Shown: positions 5,192 through 5,851 of the stretch, one piece after another | How the letters are laid out: each line of letters begins with the position of its first letter | Numbering within the stretch: the stretch's first letter is position 1 | Assembly: GCA_002404675.1 (NCBI GenBank) | Contig: DHKE01000047.1 | Location: 1 to 5,851, forward strand | DNA from: Porphyromonadaceae bacterium UBA4702 | GTDB lineage: Bacteria; Bacteroidota; Bacteroidia; Bacteroidales; Muribaculaceae | DNA length: 5,851 bases | Direction: 5' to 3' | Notes under the pieces: generated by a model | What the model was told of the DNA's origin: nothing | The model's input: only the letters and a program-made list of their open reading frames with translations | Database searches by the model: none | Program-made: the position numbers and the translations under genes

Positions 5192-5851
5192 TTATTCCCA
5201 CTCGATTGTCGATGGCGGCTTGGAGGAGATGTCGTAGACTACGCGGTTCACGCCGCGCACCTTGCGTATTATCTGGTTGCTGACATCTGCGAGGAAGTCG
5301 TGCGGCAGGTGGCTCCAGGTGGCTGTCATGCCGTCGGTGGAGTTGACGGCACGCAGCGCGACGACGTTCTCGTATGTGCGCTCGTCGCCCATCACGCCGA
5401 CGGAGCGTATCGGCAGCAGTATCGTGCCGGCTTGCCATACCTTGTCATACAGACCGTAGTCGCGCAGCCCCTGGATGTAGATGTGGTCGGCTTCCTGGAG
5501 TATGCGCACCTTCTCGGGGGTGATGTCGCCGAGTATGCGCACGCCCAGTCCGGGTCCGGGGAAGGGGTGACGGCCGATGAGTGTCTGCGAGATGCCGAGG
5601 GCGCGTCCCACGCGGCGCACTTCGTCCTTGAAGAGGAGGCGCAGCGGCTCAACGAGCTTGAGGGACATCTTTTCGGGCAGGCCGCCCACGTTGTGGTGGC
5701 TCTTGATGGTCATGCCGGTTATCGAGAGGGACTCGATAACGTCGGGGTATATCGTGCCTTGGGCGAGCCATTTGATGTCTTTCAGCTTCTTGGCCTCGCG
5801 GTCGAATATGTCGATAAATCCCTTGCCGATGATCTTGCGCTTCTGCTCGGG
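5192..5851 (-). CDS. guaA: GMP synthase (glutamine-hydrolysing), C-terminal part, cut by window edge
   Basis: Cytoplasmic enzyme (EC 6.3.5.2) that aminates XMP to GMP using ATP and glutamine, the last step of de novo GMP synthesis. Only the last 219 residues are present, out of roughly 510 usual for the family; the N-terminal glutamine amidotransferase domain and the ATP-pyrophosphatase loop lie beyond the right edge. The visible part contains [55 protein letters not shown] and the family-typical ending PPSTIEWE. These cover the end of the synthetase domain and the C-terminal dimerisation domain that helps bind XMP. The frame is open from the edge to TAA-type stop position 5192-5194 with no interruption, and codon use resembles trpS. 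It is transcribed towards the unknown gene, and a strong terminator separates the two. Confidence 0.96.
   Translation of the reverse strand, partial: PEQKRKIIGKGFIDIFDREAKKLKDIKWLAQGTIYPDVIESLSITGMTIKSHHNVGGLPEKMSLKLVEPLRLLFKDEVRRVGRALGISQTLIGRHPFPGPGLGVRILGDITPEKVRILQEADHIYIQGLRDYGLYDKVWQAGTILLPIRSVGVMGDERTYENVVALRAVNSTDGMTATWSHLPHDFLADVSNQIIRKVRGVNRVVYDISSKPPSTIEWE

Noticed and set aside
5074..5283. Rightward frame with SEVSEKSEE repeats running into the guaA region
   Set aside because: It runs through the repeat array, the terminator and antisense to guaA, so it is a shadow of these.

Overview
The window looks like Bacteroidota, order Bacteroidales; a Muribaculaceae-like gut bacterium is my best guess, from general resemblance only. 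Three things support this. The start codons of trpS and the metal-binding lipoprotein have AT-rich leaders without Shine-Dalgarno sequences. An upstream site fits the Bacteroidales promoter (TTTG, 20 nt, TAnnTTTG). The spore-maturation proteins SpmA and SpmB are fused into one protein. The conserved genes are GC-rich and use CGC/CGT for arginine.

Layout: (1) 1-149 is a leader with no gene. (2) 150-3997 is a compact rightward set of four genes: trpS (tryptophanyl-tRNA synthetase), a ZnuA-like metal-binding lipoprotein, a ZnuC-like ABC ATPase, and an SpmA-SpmB fusion membrane protein. They are separated by 23 nt, an 80-nt overlap and a 4-nt ATGA overlap, so they are probably cotranscribed. The ABC importer has a binding protein and an ATPase but no permease; the SpmAB protein sits where a permease gene would be expected. 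(3) 3998-5191 is an accessory stretch. It holds one leftward gene of unknown function with foreign codon use (all six arginines are AGA), a 262-nt imperfect palindrome just upstream of it, and a leftward promoter further upstream. (4) 5192-5851 is the 3' part of guaA (GMP synthase) on the minus strand, followed by a clear intrinsic terminator.

The most unusual content is in region 3. Two copies of a roughly 100-bp composite intergenic repeat (about 4028-4130 and 5072-5169) lie in the same orientation on either side of the unknown gene. Each copy has 9-nt units (TCGGAnnnn/TCCGAnnnn), a GAGAGGC junction, a purine-rich stretch and a GC-rich hairpin built on CTGC/GCAG. The copies differ by one whole 9-nt unit. 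Read on the minus strand, the order is guaA, terminator, array, promoter, palindrome, unknown gene, hairpin, array: a complete single-gene unit of about 1,044 bp between direct repeats. The palindrome has matching blocks of 10, 8, 7 and 6 nt on a constant axis near 4851. Its two arms carry mirror-image start-codon contexts and similar micro-peptides. I know of no named element matching either structure, but I could not search for one.
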